This document shows positions 23,587-30,938 of a stretch of DNA of 46,616 nucleotides, one piece after another. This DNA is from Kiritimatiellia bacterium (GTDB lineage Bacteria > Verrucomicrobiota > Kiritimatiellia > RFP12 > UBA1067). Within the stretch, counting starts at the first letter, position 1. Each line of letters starts with the position of its first letter. The stretch is taken from positions 1-46,616 of the forward strand of contig JAEEOY010000023.1 of NCBI GenBank assembly GCA_016284515.1, read 5' to 3'. A program made the translations under genes and the position numbers. Under the pieces are notes generated by a model that made no database searches, was not told where the DNA came from, and saw only the letters and a program-made list of their open reading frames with translations.

Positions 23587-24597
23587 TTGGCGCAGGTGCA
23601 TGTCATAATCGGCGAGGACGAGTATCTCGTCTCGGAAGCCGCGAAGAGGATCGTCGGGGACGGTATCGGACTCGAGACGGTCGACTCCGCCAATTCCTCG
23701 AACGCCGAGGCGCAGCTGAAGGACATCCGCGAGGCGGAGGCCTCGCTTATGACGCCTCCGTTCCTCGACCCGAAGAAGACGACATGGTGGCGCAACGTCG
23801 GTTTCCTGCCGCAGGGCGGGAAGGGCGCGCCGAGCGAGGAAGTGAAGGAGGCGCTCGAGAAATTCGCCCAGAAGCTGGCCGCGGCGAATCTGCCGGAGAA
23901 CCAGCACTTCATCCTCTCCGGTCCGCGCCTGATGCAGACCTCGATCTTCGCGAAGACATTGAAGGCGTCCGTGGAGATGGCTGTCTTCGCGGCCGGAAAG
24001 CCGTCCGAGCAGGCCCGCAACGCCGTCGTTCGGGCGGTGGATTTCGCCGCGGAGATGGGGTTGAAGTTCGCGCCCGGCGCGGCGGAGGCGTTCGTCGCGC
24101 ACGTGGGGCCGGACTCCCGCTCGCTGATGTCCGAGCTCGGCAAGATGCGCGACTACCTGGGACCCAAGAAGAACGTGATTTCGGAGTCCGACATCGCCGA
24201 GATAACCTCGCAGGGCGCGGGCGTGGAGCCTGCGGTGTGGTCGATAACCGACGCGCTCGGCGAGCGCAACCTCAAGAAGGCGCTCGAGGCGGTTTCGCGC
24301 TTCGAGGGCGAGAACGGATTCGCCGTTCTCGTCTCGACGGTCGCGGAGAAGTTCTTCCGTCAGCTCGCGGAACTCAAGGACGCGCAAGCGCGCGGCGTGC
24401 TGCGCGAGGCGACTGAGGGAATGGCGCCCTGGATGGCGCGCAAGACGGAGTCTCAGCTCGGCAACTGGTCGCTCAACGAGCTGCGCGCGGCGCACTACCG
24501 GTTCCAGGACCTCCGCGAGAGGGCGGTCTCGTCGCAGTCCGCGGAGGCGCTCGTGGTGCCGCGCATCGTGCAGGCGTGCAGAAGGAGGCGGGCATGA
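23587..24597 (+). CDS. holA: DNA polymerase III, delta subunit
   Basis: A 336-residue protein with the HolA layout: HVIIGEDEYLVSEAAKRI at the N-terminus, the AAA+-like fold without a P-loop, MSELGKMRDYLG (the ELEKL-like motif of delta), then SITDALGERNLKKALEAV and the C-terminal collar domain (RFQDLRERAVSSQSAEALVV). It is the clamp-opening wrench of the replicase clamp loader. The start is TTG with a strong AGGAGG nine bases upstream. Confidence 0.9.
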   Translation: MAQVHVIIGEDEYLVSEAAKRIVGDGIGLETVDSANSSNAEAQLKDIREAEASLMTPPFLDPKKTTWWRNVGFLPQGGKGAPSEEVKEALEKFAQKLAAANLPENQHFILSGPRLMQTSIFAKTLKASVEMAVFAAGKPSEQARNAVVRAVDFAAEMGLKFAPGAAEAFVAHVGPDSRSLMSELGKMRDYLGPKKNVISESDIAEITSQGAGVEPAVWSITDALGERNLKKALEAVSRFEGENGFAVLVSTVAEKFFRQLAELKDAQARGVLREATEGMAPWMARKTESQLGNWSLNELRAAHYRFQDLRERAVSSQSAEALVVPRIVQACRRRRA

Positions 24598-25307
24598 ACT
24601 TCAGGCAGATGCTCAATCTCCGCCAGGCCGCGGAACACGTCCACATGGATCCGAACGAGCTCAAGCACGTCGCGCAGCGCGGCGAGATCGCGCACGACAT
24701 ACACGGCGGGGACTTCTGGTTCGAGCACCGTGCGCTCGACGAGTGGGCGCAGCGCAACCTTCTCGCCTCGTCCGCGCGCGAGCAGATGCGCCAGCACAAG
24801 GTGATACTCGAGGAGAACCGCAGGGCGAACATGGCCGACTGGCGCGTGTGGAGCCTCTTCCGCGTGGAGGGAATCCTGCTCGGCGTCGCCGGCAAGGCGA
24901 AGGCGGGTATACTGCGCGACATGACGGACCTTGCGGACGCCACGGGGCTCGTATACGATCCGGACGCACTTTTCAAGGAGCTCGTCGCGCGCGAGGCGAT
25001 CGCGTCCACGGCAGTAGGCGAAGGCGCGGCGTTCCTGCATCCGCGCTTCCACGATCCGTACATGTTCGAGGAGACCTTCATCGCCTACGGAAGGAGCGAG
25101 AGGCCGGTCTTCTTCGGCGCGGCGGACGGACAGGGCACGCGGCACTTCTTCCTCGTGTGCTCGACGGACCACGAAATGCATCTTCACATACTCTCGCGTC
25201 TCGCCGTGATGGCGCACGCGACGGAATTCCTCGCACGCCTCGACGAGGCGGCGTCCGCGGAGGATGTCATTGCCGCCATACGCGAGGCGGAGGAGGGGAT
25301 CGTCTGA
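24594..25307 (+). CDS. HTH (excisionase/MerR-type) - PTS EIIA fusion regulator
   Basis: A 237-residue protein. Residues 1-60 form a winged-helix domain of the excisionase type (LNLRQAAEHVHMDPNELKHVAQRG, then FWFEHRALDEWAQ). Residues ~95-237 are a type-2 (fructose/Ntr) EIIA domain, with H149 in GEGAAFLHPR at the phosphorylated position and HLHILSRLAVMAH as the second family signature. A phosphorylation-responsive DNA-binding or PtsN-like regulatory role is inferred; no PTS sugar permease is nearby. ATGA overlap with holA. Confidence 0.82.
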   Translation: MNFRQMLNLRQAAEHVHMDPNELKHVAQRGEIAHDIHGGDFWFEHRALDEWAQRNLLASSAREQMRQHKVILEENRRANMADWRVWSLFRVEGILLGVAGKAKAGILRDMTDLADATGLVYDPDALFKELVAREAIASTAVGEGAAFLHPRFHDPYMFEETFIAYGRSERPVFFGAADGQGTRHFFLVCSTDHEMHLHILSRLAVMAHATEFLARLDEAASAEDVIAAIREAEEGIV

Positions 25308-25945
25308 TGAAGAGACTGTGGTTCTTCGACTTGGACGGTACGCTTGCCGACACGGACCGCGACATTCGCGAGTCGTGGAAGGCCGCGATGCGCGACATGG
25401 GGCTTTCCTGTCCGAACTTCGAAAGGGACTTCGTGGCGGGGCCGCCGATCGAAGAGATGGCGCGCGCGCTTTTCCCGGATTCCTACACGCCCGAGCTTGG
25501 TGCGGAGCTTCGCCGCCGGTTCGGCGAGCACTACGACAATGACGGTTTCCCCTACACGGTGGAGTATCCGGGAATCCTCGACCGCGTGCGTGCGCTCAAG
25601 GCGTCCGGCGCGACCGTCGTCATCGCGACGAACAAGCGCTATGTCGGCGCAAAGCTGATGGCGGAGAAGTTCGGGTGGTACGATGTCTTCGACGGCATCT
25701 ACGCAGGCGACATGTACCGCGACGATCCCTCGATTGGAGCCCTCAAGAAGTCCGCGCTCCTCGCGCTCCTCATCGCGCGCTACGGCGCGAAGAGCGAGGA
25801 ATGCGCCATCGTCGGCGACACGAAGAGCGACTTCCTCGCAGCGAAGGAGAACGGAATCGAATCCGTTGGCGTGCGCTGGGGTTATGGCACGCCGGAGGAG
25901 CTTGCCCTCGCCACGCGCGTCGTCTCGTCTCCGGACGAGATCTGA
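25307..25945 (+). CDS. HAD-family phosphatase (Gph-like)
   Basis: A 212-residue HAD hydrolase. Motif I is FDLDGTL (D8, D10), motif II is VVIATNK, the motif III lysine is in ALKKSALLALLI, and motif IV is CAIVGDTKSDFLAAKENG. The alpha-helical cap lies between motifs I and II. The domain order is that of phosphoglycolate/pyrophosphate phosphatases; the substrate is uncertain. The ATG overlaps the previous TGA by one base. Confidence 0.87.
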   Translation: MKRLWFFDLDGTLADTDRDIRESWKAAMRDMGLSCPNFERDFVAGPPIEEMARALFPDSYTPELGAELRRRFGEHYDNDGFPYTVEYPGILDRVRALKASGATVVIATNKRYVGAKLMAEKFGWYDVFDGIYAGDMYRDDPSIGALKKSALLALLIARYGAKSEECAIVGDTKSDFLAAKENGIESVGVRWGYGTPEELALATRVVSSPDEI

Positions 25946-25961
25946 CGGGCGAAATTCCCCA

Positions 25962-25990
25962 TTGCGGAGTCGGTCGGATTATGACATAAT
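25962..25990 (+). promoter_or_regulatory. Promoter for the M3 peptidase operon
   Basis: TTGCGG, a 17-bp spacer, then CATAAT with a TG extension. A leader of about 95 nt follows; I see no clear structure in it. Confidence 0.6.
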
Positions 25991-26090
25991 ATAGATAGGC
26001 GTGAGGGTTTCGTGTCTTGGCGGTCTGCGGTCAAAGGGTGGCCGTGGCGTTGTGCCGCGCGGGCGACGATCCTCTGCCAAGGAAGGGAAG

Positions 26091-27983
26091 ATGACAAAGC
26101 AGAAGTTTCCAGATTGGTCGAAGTTCAACCCAGAATCCGCCGCGGCGGATTTGCCGCGGCTTCTCGCGGAGGCGGAGAAGGGCGTGGCGGAAATCGAATC
26201 GCTTGAGCCGCAGACGTTCGAGGAGCTCAACTGGCGCCTCAACGACGCAGTGCGTCCGCTCTGGGACGCGTGGGGAATGCTCTCGCACATGACGTCCGTG
26301 ATGAATTCCGACGCCTGGCGCAAGGTAGAGGAGGAGTTCCAGCCGAAGATCGTCGAGATCTCGCTAAGGATATCGCAGTCGAAGCGGCTCAACGAGATCG
26401 CTAAGAACGTGCTGCAGCGCATCTCGTCGTGCGGGGGCGCCTCCCAAAACGCGACGCGCATCAGGATACTCAAGAAGTCCATCCAGGGCGCGGAGCTGTC
26501 GGGCGTTTCGCTCGAGGGCGAGAAGAAGGAGCGCTTCAACGAGATAGCGAAGAAGCTCGCGAAGCTCTCGATGGACTTCTCGAACTGCGTCCTCGACGCG
26601 ACTAACGCGTTCAAGCTCGAGAAGGACGGGAAGACCTACACGATCGACGACGCGAACTATCCGGAGACGATGAAGCACTGCGCGGACCGCGAGGTGCGCG
26701 AGAAGCTCTTCCGCGCCCGCTCGACGCGCGCGCCGGAGAACGCTGCGCGCATCGACGAGATACTCGCGCTGAGGCGCGAGCGCGCGGCGATACTCGGCTT
26801 CGCGAACCCCGCCGAGGTCTCGCTCGCCACGAAGTGCGCGCCGTCCGTCGCGGCGGTGATGAAGATGATCGACGACCTCGATGCGGCGACGGAGAAGTGC
26901 GCGGTGGAGGAGAAGGCGGAGCTGGAGGCTTCCGCGGACGGCGCGAAGCTCGAGCCGTGGGACCTTTCGTTCTACGCGGAGCGGCTCAGGGAGAAGAAGT
27001 ACGCGTATTCCGAGGAGGAGCTCAAGAAGCACTTCGAGGTGGAGGATGTCGTCGCGGGGCTCTTCAGGATGACGAAGTTCCTGTACGACGTCGACGTGAG
27101 GGAGCTCAAGGGCGGCGAGAAGCCGTCCGTGTGGCATCCGGACGTCAGGTTCTTCGAGGTCTCGGAGGGCGGCAGGCCGATCGCGCACTTCTACTTCGAC
27201 CCCTATGTGCGAAACGGACAGAAGCGCGGCGGCGCGTGGATGAACGAGTTCCGCAACCGCTGCGACAGGCGCGGGGAGCTTCCGCTCGCGCTCGTGTGCA
27301 CGAACTTCCCGAAGCCGGACGAGTCAGGGAAGGCGTACCTCCCGATGCGCGAGGTCGAGACGCTCTTCCACGAGTTCGGGCACGCCACGCAGTGCATGCT
27401 CACGAAGATCGGCGAGGAGGACGCGGCCGGAATCTCGCTCGTTGAGTGGGACGCCGTGGAGGTCGCGAGCCAGTTCAACGAGAACTGGTGCCTCGACGAC
27501 CGCACGGGGATCAGGATCCCCGAGGACCTCAAGAAGAAGGTGCGCGCGGCGAAGAACTACCGCGCGGCGACGGCGTGCCGCCGCCAGCTCGCGTTCGGCA
27601 AGACGGACATGCTCCTGCACCTCGGCGCGGCGAAGGACGGGAAGACGCCGCGCGACGTGAAGACGGAGGTATTCCGCCACTTCGACATGCCGATGACGTC
27701 CGACGACCTGTTCCTCTGCTCGTTCACGCACATCTTCGCCGGCGGATACGCCGCGGGGTACTACGGGTACAAGTGGGCTGAGGTGATGAGCGCCGACTGC
27801 TACGGCGCGTTCGAGGAGGCGGGGCTTGAGGACGACGCCGCGGTGAAGCGCGTCGGCAAGGCGTACCGCGACACCGTGCTCGCGCTGGGCGGAAGCGAGT
27901 CGGCGTACGACGTGTTCCGCCGGTTCCGCGGGCGCGCGCCGGAGATCGACGCGATCCTGCGCCAGCAGGGGCTCAAGAGATGA
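26091..27983 (+). CDS. M3-family oligopeptidase
   Basis: A 630-residue zinc metallopeptidase of the oligopeptidase A/dipeptidyl carboxypeptidase family. The zinc motif is HEFGH (427-431) in LFHEFGHATQCML; the third-ligand region (VEWDAVEVASQFNENW) and the substrate-binding tail (FTHIFAGGYAAGYYGYKWAEVM) are both present. Cytoplasmic; it clears short peptides. The start MTKQKF has a GGAAGGGAAG purine stretch just before it. It is coupled to the CPBP protease by ATGA. Confidence 0.93.
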   Translation: MTKQKFPDWSKFNPESAAADLPRLLAEAEKGVAEIESLEPQTFEELNWRLNDAVRPLWDAWGMLSHMTSVMNSDAWRKVEEEFQPKIVEISLRISQSKRLNEIAKNVLQRISSCGGASQNATRIRILKKSIQGAELSGVSLEGEKKERFNEIAKKLAKLSMDFSNCVLDATNAFKLEKDGKTYTIDDANYPETMKHCADREVREKLFRARSTRAPENAARIDEILALRRERAAILGFANPAEVSLATKCAPSVAAVMKMIDDLDAATEKCAVEEKAELEASADGAKLEPWDLSFYAERLREKKYAYSEEELKKHFEVEDVVAGLFRMTKFLYDVDVRELKGGEKPSVWHPDVRFFEVSEGGRPIAHFYFDPYVRNGQKRGGAWMNEFRNRCDRRGELPLALVCTNFPKPDESGKAYLPMREVETLFHEFGHATQCMLTKIGEEDAAGISLVEWDAVEVASQFNENWCLDDRTGIRIPEDLKKKVRAAKNYRAATACRRQLAFGKTDMLLHLGAAKDGKTPRDVKTEVFRHFDMPMTSDDLFLCSFTHIFAGGYAAGYYGYKWAEVMSADCYGAFEEAGLEDDAAVKRVGKAYRDTVLALGGSESAYDVFRRFRGRAPEIDAILRQQGLKR

Positions 27984-28585
27984 CGTACCGAGCAAAGAAG
28001 AACTTCGCCTCCATTCTCCCGTACGCGGTGTGGATGGTCATGATGATGCTGCTGCCGTCCACGAGCGAGTGCTATGCGGCGCGCACGCTCGTCACGGCGG
28101 TTCTTCTTTTCCCCTGCCTCTTCTACCTCGAACGCCACCACGGAGTCATCCACCGCAACAAGACGCTCTTCCCGGAGCTTGCGTGGGGCTTTCTCGTCGG
28201 AATCGTTGTGCTTGTGGCGTGGGTATGGCCGGAGCAGTTCGAGTGGTATCGGAAGTGGTGCATCTACGGCGACGGCGGTACGAGCACAATCGGCGAGAGC
28301 GACATGGTGCTGAAGCTTGTGAGGCTCGTCGGCAGCGCGTTCGTCATATCGGTCGCCGAGGAGCTCTTCTTCCGCCGCTGGCTCATGCGCTTTGCTGGCT
28401 TCTGGTGGATGGTGGCGCTCTTCGCCGTCGAGCACGACCGCTGGCTCGTCGGGGCGTTCGCGGGGCTTATGTACGGATGGCTCGCGCTCCGCAAGGGCCT
28501 TCTCTCCGCGATAGTCGCGCACGTCGTCACGAACCTCGCGCTCGGGCTCTACGTCCTCGAGACGGGCAACTGGCAGTTCTGGTGA
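27980..28585 (+). CDS. CPBP intramembrane protease, PEP-CTERM-associated CAAX type
   Basis: A 201-residue polytopic protein with all three CPBP motifs: E127-E128-x3-R132 in AEELFFRRW, FxxxH at H152 and HxxxN at H181/N185. Its overall form (start FASILPYAVWMVMMMLLP, end GLYVLETGNWQFW) resembles the CAAX-protease-related family found with PEP-CTERM/exosortase systems. No exosortase or PEP-CTERM tail is seen in this window, so its partner is unknown. It overlaps the M3 peptidase stop by ATGA. Confidence 0.83.
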   Translation: MTYRAKKNFASILPYAVWMVMMMLLPSTSECYAARTLVTAVLLFPCLFYLERHHGVIHRNKTLFPELAWGFLVGIVVLVAWVWPEQFEWYRKWCIYGDGGTSTIGESDMVLKLVRLVGSAFVISVAEELFFRRWLMRFAGFWWMVALFAVEHDRWLVGAFAGLMYGWLALRKGLLSAIVAHVVTNLALGLYVLETGNWQFW

Positions 28586-28602
28586 CGCCATAAGTGGCCG
28601 CT

Positions 28603-28631
28603 TTGAATGCCGCGCGCACTTATGGTATAAT
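28603..28631 (+). promoter_or_regulatory. Strong sigma-70-type promoter for manA
   Basis: TTGAAT, a 17-bp spacer, then TATAAT with a TG extension: the best promoter in the window. The -10 ends eight bases before ATG 28640, so the leader should be about two bases. Confidence 0.8.
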
Positions 28632-28639
28632 TTACAACC

Positions 28640-29446
28640 ATGAACAAGGGTGAGATTCTGAAGTTTGGCCCCAACGTCCATCCGGCGCTGTGGGGCCAGG
28701 AAAGCTGGGAGATTTCGGTGCATCCGGCGGGGCCGAGCCTCGTTGCGGAAGGTGCGCGCGCGGGCGAGTCGCTTGCGGACGTCGAGCCGGGATTCCCGCT
28801 GCTTATCAAGGTAATCGACGCGAAGACGCGCCTCTCCGTGCAGGTGCATCCGAACGAGGAGACGCGAAAGCTCACGGGCGGCGATCCGAAGACAGAGATG
28901 TGGGCGATGCTGGAGGACGGCGTGATATACGCGGGCCTCAAGCCCGGCACGACCCCGGCGGACATCGAGTCGGCCGTGAAGTCCGGCCGCTTCGAGGAGC
29001 TTCTCGTGCGCCATGAGGCGAAGAAGGGCGAGGCGTTCTTCATCCCGGGCGGACTCGTCCACGCAATCGGCGACGGCGCGCTCATCTACGAGGTGCAGCA
29101 GAGCTCTGACACAACGTTCCGCCTCTATGACTGGAACCGCGTCGGCAAGGACGGCAAGCCGCGCGAGCTGCACGTCGAGAAGTCGCTCAAGGCAATCGAC
29201 TATGCGCTTCCGGTGCCAGTTCCGTCAAGGGACGTGAAATGCCCGTTCTTCGACTTCCGCCAGCTCGACCTCGACGGGGAGCTCGAGCTTGAGGCGTCGG
29301 CGGGCTGCACGGTGCTTTTCGCCGCGGACGGTTCGTTCTCCGCGAACGGCGTGGAGGTCGCGAACCGCACTAGCGTTCTCGTCGGACCAGGCGCTCCTGT
29401 CGTCCTGCGCGGGAAGGCCCACGTCTTCGCGACGCGCTACATGTAG
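28640..29446 (+). CDS. manA: Mannose-6-phosphate isomerase, class I, short form
   Basis: A 268-residue cupin-type phosphomannose isomerase. Zinc ligands are Q68 and H70 in SVQVHPNEE, E86 in TEMW and H141 in GGLVHAIG; R161 in TTFRLYDW is the catalytic arginine. It interconverts fructose 6-phosphate and mannose 6-phosphate, supplying the phosphohexomutase at 9163. The length fits the Bacillus-type short enzymes. Confidence 0.93.
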   Translation: MNKGEILKFGPNVHPALWGQESWEISVHPAGPSLVAEGARAGESLADVEPGFPLLIKVIDAKTRLSVQVHPNEETRKLTGGDPKTEMWAMLEDGVIYAGLKPGTTPADIESAVKSGRFEELLVRHEAKKGEAFFIPGGLVHAIGDGALIYEVQQSSDTTFRLYDWNRVGKDGKPRELHVEKSLKAIDYALPVPVPSRDVKCPFFDFRQLDLDGELELEASAGCTVLFAADGSFSANGVEVANRTSVLVGPGAPVVLRGKAHVFATRYM

Positions 29447-29485
29447 TTTCCATCTGAATCAAGTCACATAAAAGAGAACAGGGAC

Positions 29486-30256
29486 ATGAAAAAGCTGATG
29501 ATCATCATTGCCGCCGCGGCGGCGCTCGCCGGATGCGGCGAGAAGAGCGACGGAACGAGGAAGTTTACGGTCGGATTCGACGCCGACTTCCCTCCGTACG
29601 GATTCAAGGAAGGCGCCGAGTACAAGGGCTTCGACCTCGATCTCGCGCGCGAGGTCTGCGCGCGCAAGGGCTGGACGTTCGTCGCGAATCCGATCAACTG
29701 GGACGCGAAGGACATGGAGCTCAACTCGGGCTCGATCGACTGCATCTGGAACGGATTCACGATGCAGGGACGCGAGGAGTCGTACACCTGGACCGTCCCC
29801 TACGTCGACAACTCGCAGGTCGTCCTCGTCAAGGCCGGCTCGCCTATAAAGACGCTCGCCGACCTCAAGGGGAAGATCGTAGGCGTTCAGACCGACACTC
29901 CCGTCCAGAAGGCGCTCTCCAAGGACGGCGACAAGAAGGAACTTGGCGCGACGTTCAAGGAGCTCGTCGTGATGCCGAACTACAACCAGGCCGTCAACGA
30001 GCTCAACATGGGCGGAGTCGACGCTGTGGCGATGGACGTCGGCGTCGCGAAGAAGAAGATGGCCGATCTTCCCGGCAAGTTCGAGATGCTCGGCGAGATC
30101 GTCATGACCGAGACGTACGGCATCGGATTCAAGAAGGGCAACGTAGCCCTCAAGGACGAGGTCGAGGCGACGCTCAAGGAGATATTCGCGGACGGCACGG
30201 GGGCGAACATCGCGGCGAAGTACGGAATCGAACCCAATGCGCTTCTGCTGAAGTAG
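29486..30256 (+). CDS. Amino-acid ABC transporter solute-binding lipoprotein (orphan)
   Basis: A 256-residue family 3 solute-binding protein. The lipoprotein signal has lipobox LAGC. FTVGFDADFPPYGFKE, GFDLDLAREV, NGFTMQGREES and LKGKIVGVQTDT are standard for polar or cystine-type amino-acid binders. Residues like R in QGREE contact the ligand carboxylate in relatives. No permease or ATPase gene lies beside it, so it must share a transporter encoded elsewhere or act as a sensor. A convergent terminator follows. Confidence 0.9.
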   Translation: MKKLMIIIAAAAALAGCGEKSDGTRKFTVGFDADFPPYGFKEGAEYKGFDLDLAREVCARKGWTFVANPINWDAKDMELNSGSIDCIWNGFTMQGREESYTWTVPYVDNSQVVLVKAGSPIKTLADLKGKIVGVQTDTPVQKALSKDGDKKELGATFKELVVMPNYNQAVNELNMGGVDAVAMDVGVAKKKMADLPGKFEMLGEIVMTETYGIGFKKGNVALKDEVEATLKEIFADGTGANIAAKYGIEPNALLLK

Positions 30257-30282
30257 TTCCGGAAGCGCGGAGATTCGCGTGA

Positions 30283-30316
30283 AACGCGGCGGGGCGGGAT
30301 GCTGCCTCGCCGCGTT
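30283..30316. terminator. Hairpin terminator between convergent genes
   Basis: AACGCGGCG (30283-30291) pairs with CGCCGCGTT (30308-30316), extended by a G-U pair and GGC/GCC, loop of 8. It reaches into the stop codon of the minus-strand response regulator. The T-tract is poor on both sides. Confidence 0.6.
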
Positions 30317-30935
30317 ACTGTTTGACTAGGCGCTTTCTCAGCGCGATTGCGACGGCTTCCGTGCGGTTCGCCGCACCGATCTTGGCGAAGAGGGCGATCA
30401 TGTGCTCCTTCACCATGTCGACGCTGATGCCGAGCTGGCGCGAGATGTCGCCGTTGGTGAGTCCGCGAACGAGCGACTCGAGAATCTGCGACTGGCGCTG
30501 GGAGAGCTGCGGGACTGGCGGGTCGTCGGCGAGGATGCGCTCGATCTCGGCGGAGACGTGGCGCACGCCCTCGGCCGTCTCGCGTATCGCGGCGACGATC
30601 TCGTCGAACGGTGCGCTCTTCATTATGGCGCCGATCGCGCCGGCCTCGAGCGCGCGCGCTATGCCGTCCGACGTGCCGAACGTCGTGAGGACTAGCACCT
30701 TCGACTCGGGGCGCTTCTTGAGCAGCTCGCGCGTCGTCTCTGCTCCGTCCATGCCGGGCATGGCGAGGTCCATCACGATGGCGTCAGGCGATAGTTTCAC
30801 GGCCTTCGCGATTGCCGCTTCGCCGCCTGCGGCGTCTCCCACGACGGTGATGTCCGGCTGCGCCCCGAGGAGCGACGCGAGCCCCATGCGGAGCACCGCG
30901 TGGTCGTCTACAATGAGAACCTTGACCTTCTTCAT
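30315..30935 (-). CDS. NarL/LuxR-family response regulator
   Basis: A 206-residue protein. The receiver domain has D10/D11 and phosphoacceptor D56 (IVMDLAMPGMDG), switch Thr in LVLTTFG and K106. The C-terminal LuxR helix-turn-helix (LSQRQSQILESLVRGLTNGDISRQLGISVDMVKEHMIALFAKI) follows. It is encoded three bases after the histidine kinase and is surely its partner. Confidence 0.95.
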   Translation of the reverse strand: MKKVKVLIVDDHAVLRMGLASLLGAQPDITVVGDAAGGEAAIAKAVKLSPDAIVMDLAMPGMDGAETTRELLKKRPESKVLVLTTFGTSDGIARALEAGAIGAIMKSAPFDEIVAAIRETAEGVRHVSAEIERILADDPPVPQLSQRQSQILESLVRGLTNGDISRQLGISVDMVKEHMIALFAKIGAANRTEAVAIALRKRLVKQ

Positions 30936-30938
30936 GTC

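Noticed and set aside
24380-24400. Another CGCAAGCG REP copy inside holA
   Set aside because: The stem is only CGCGC/GCGCG, the flanking bases do not match the REP surroundings, and the codons fit the HolA sequence.
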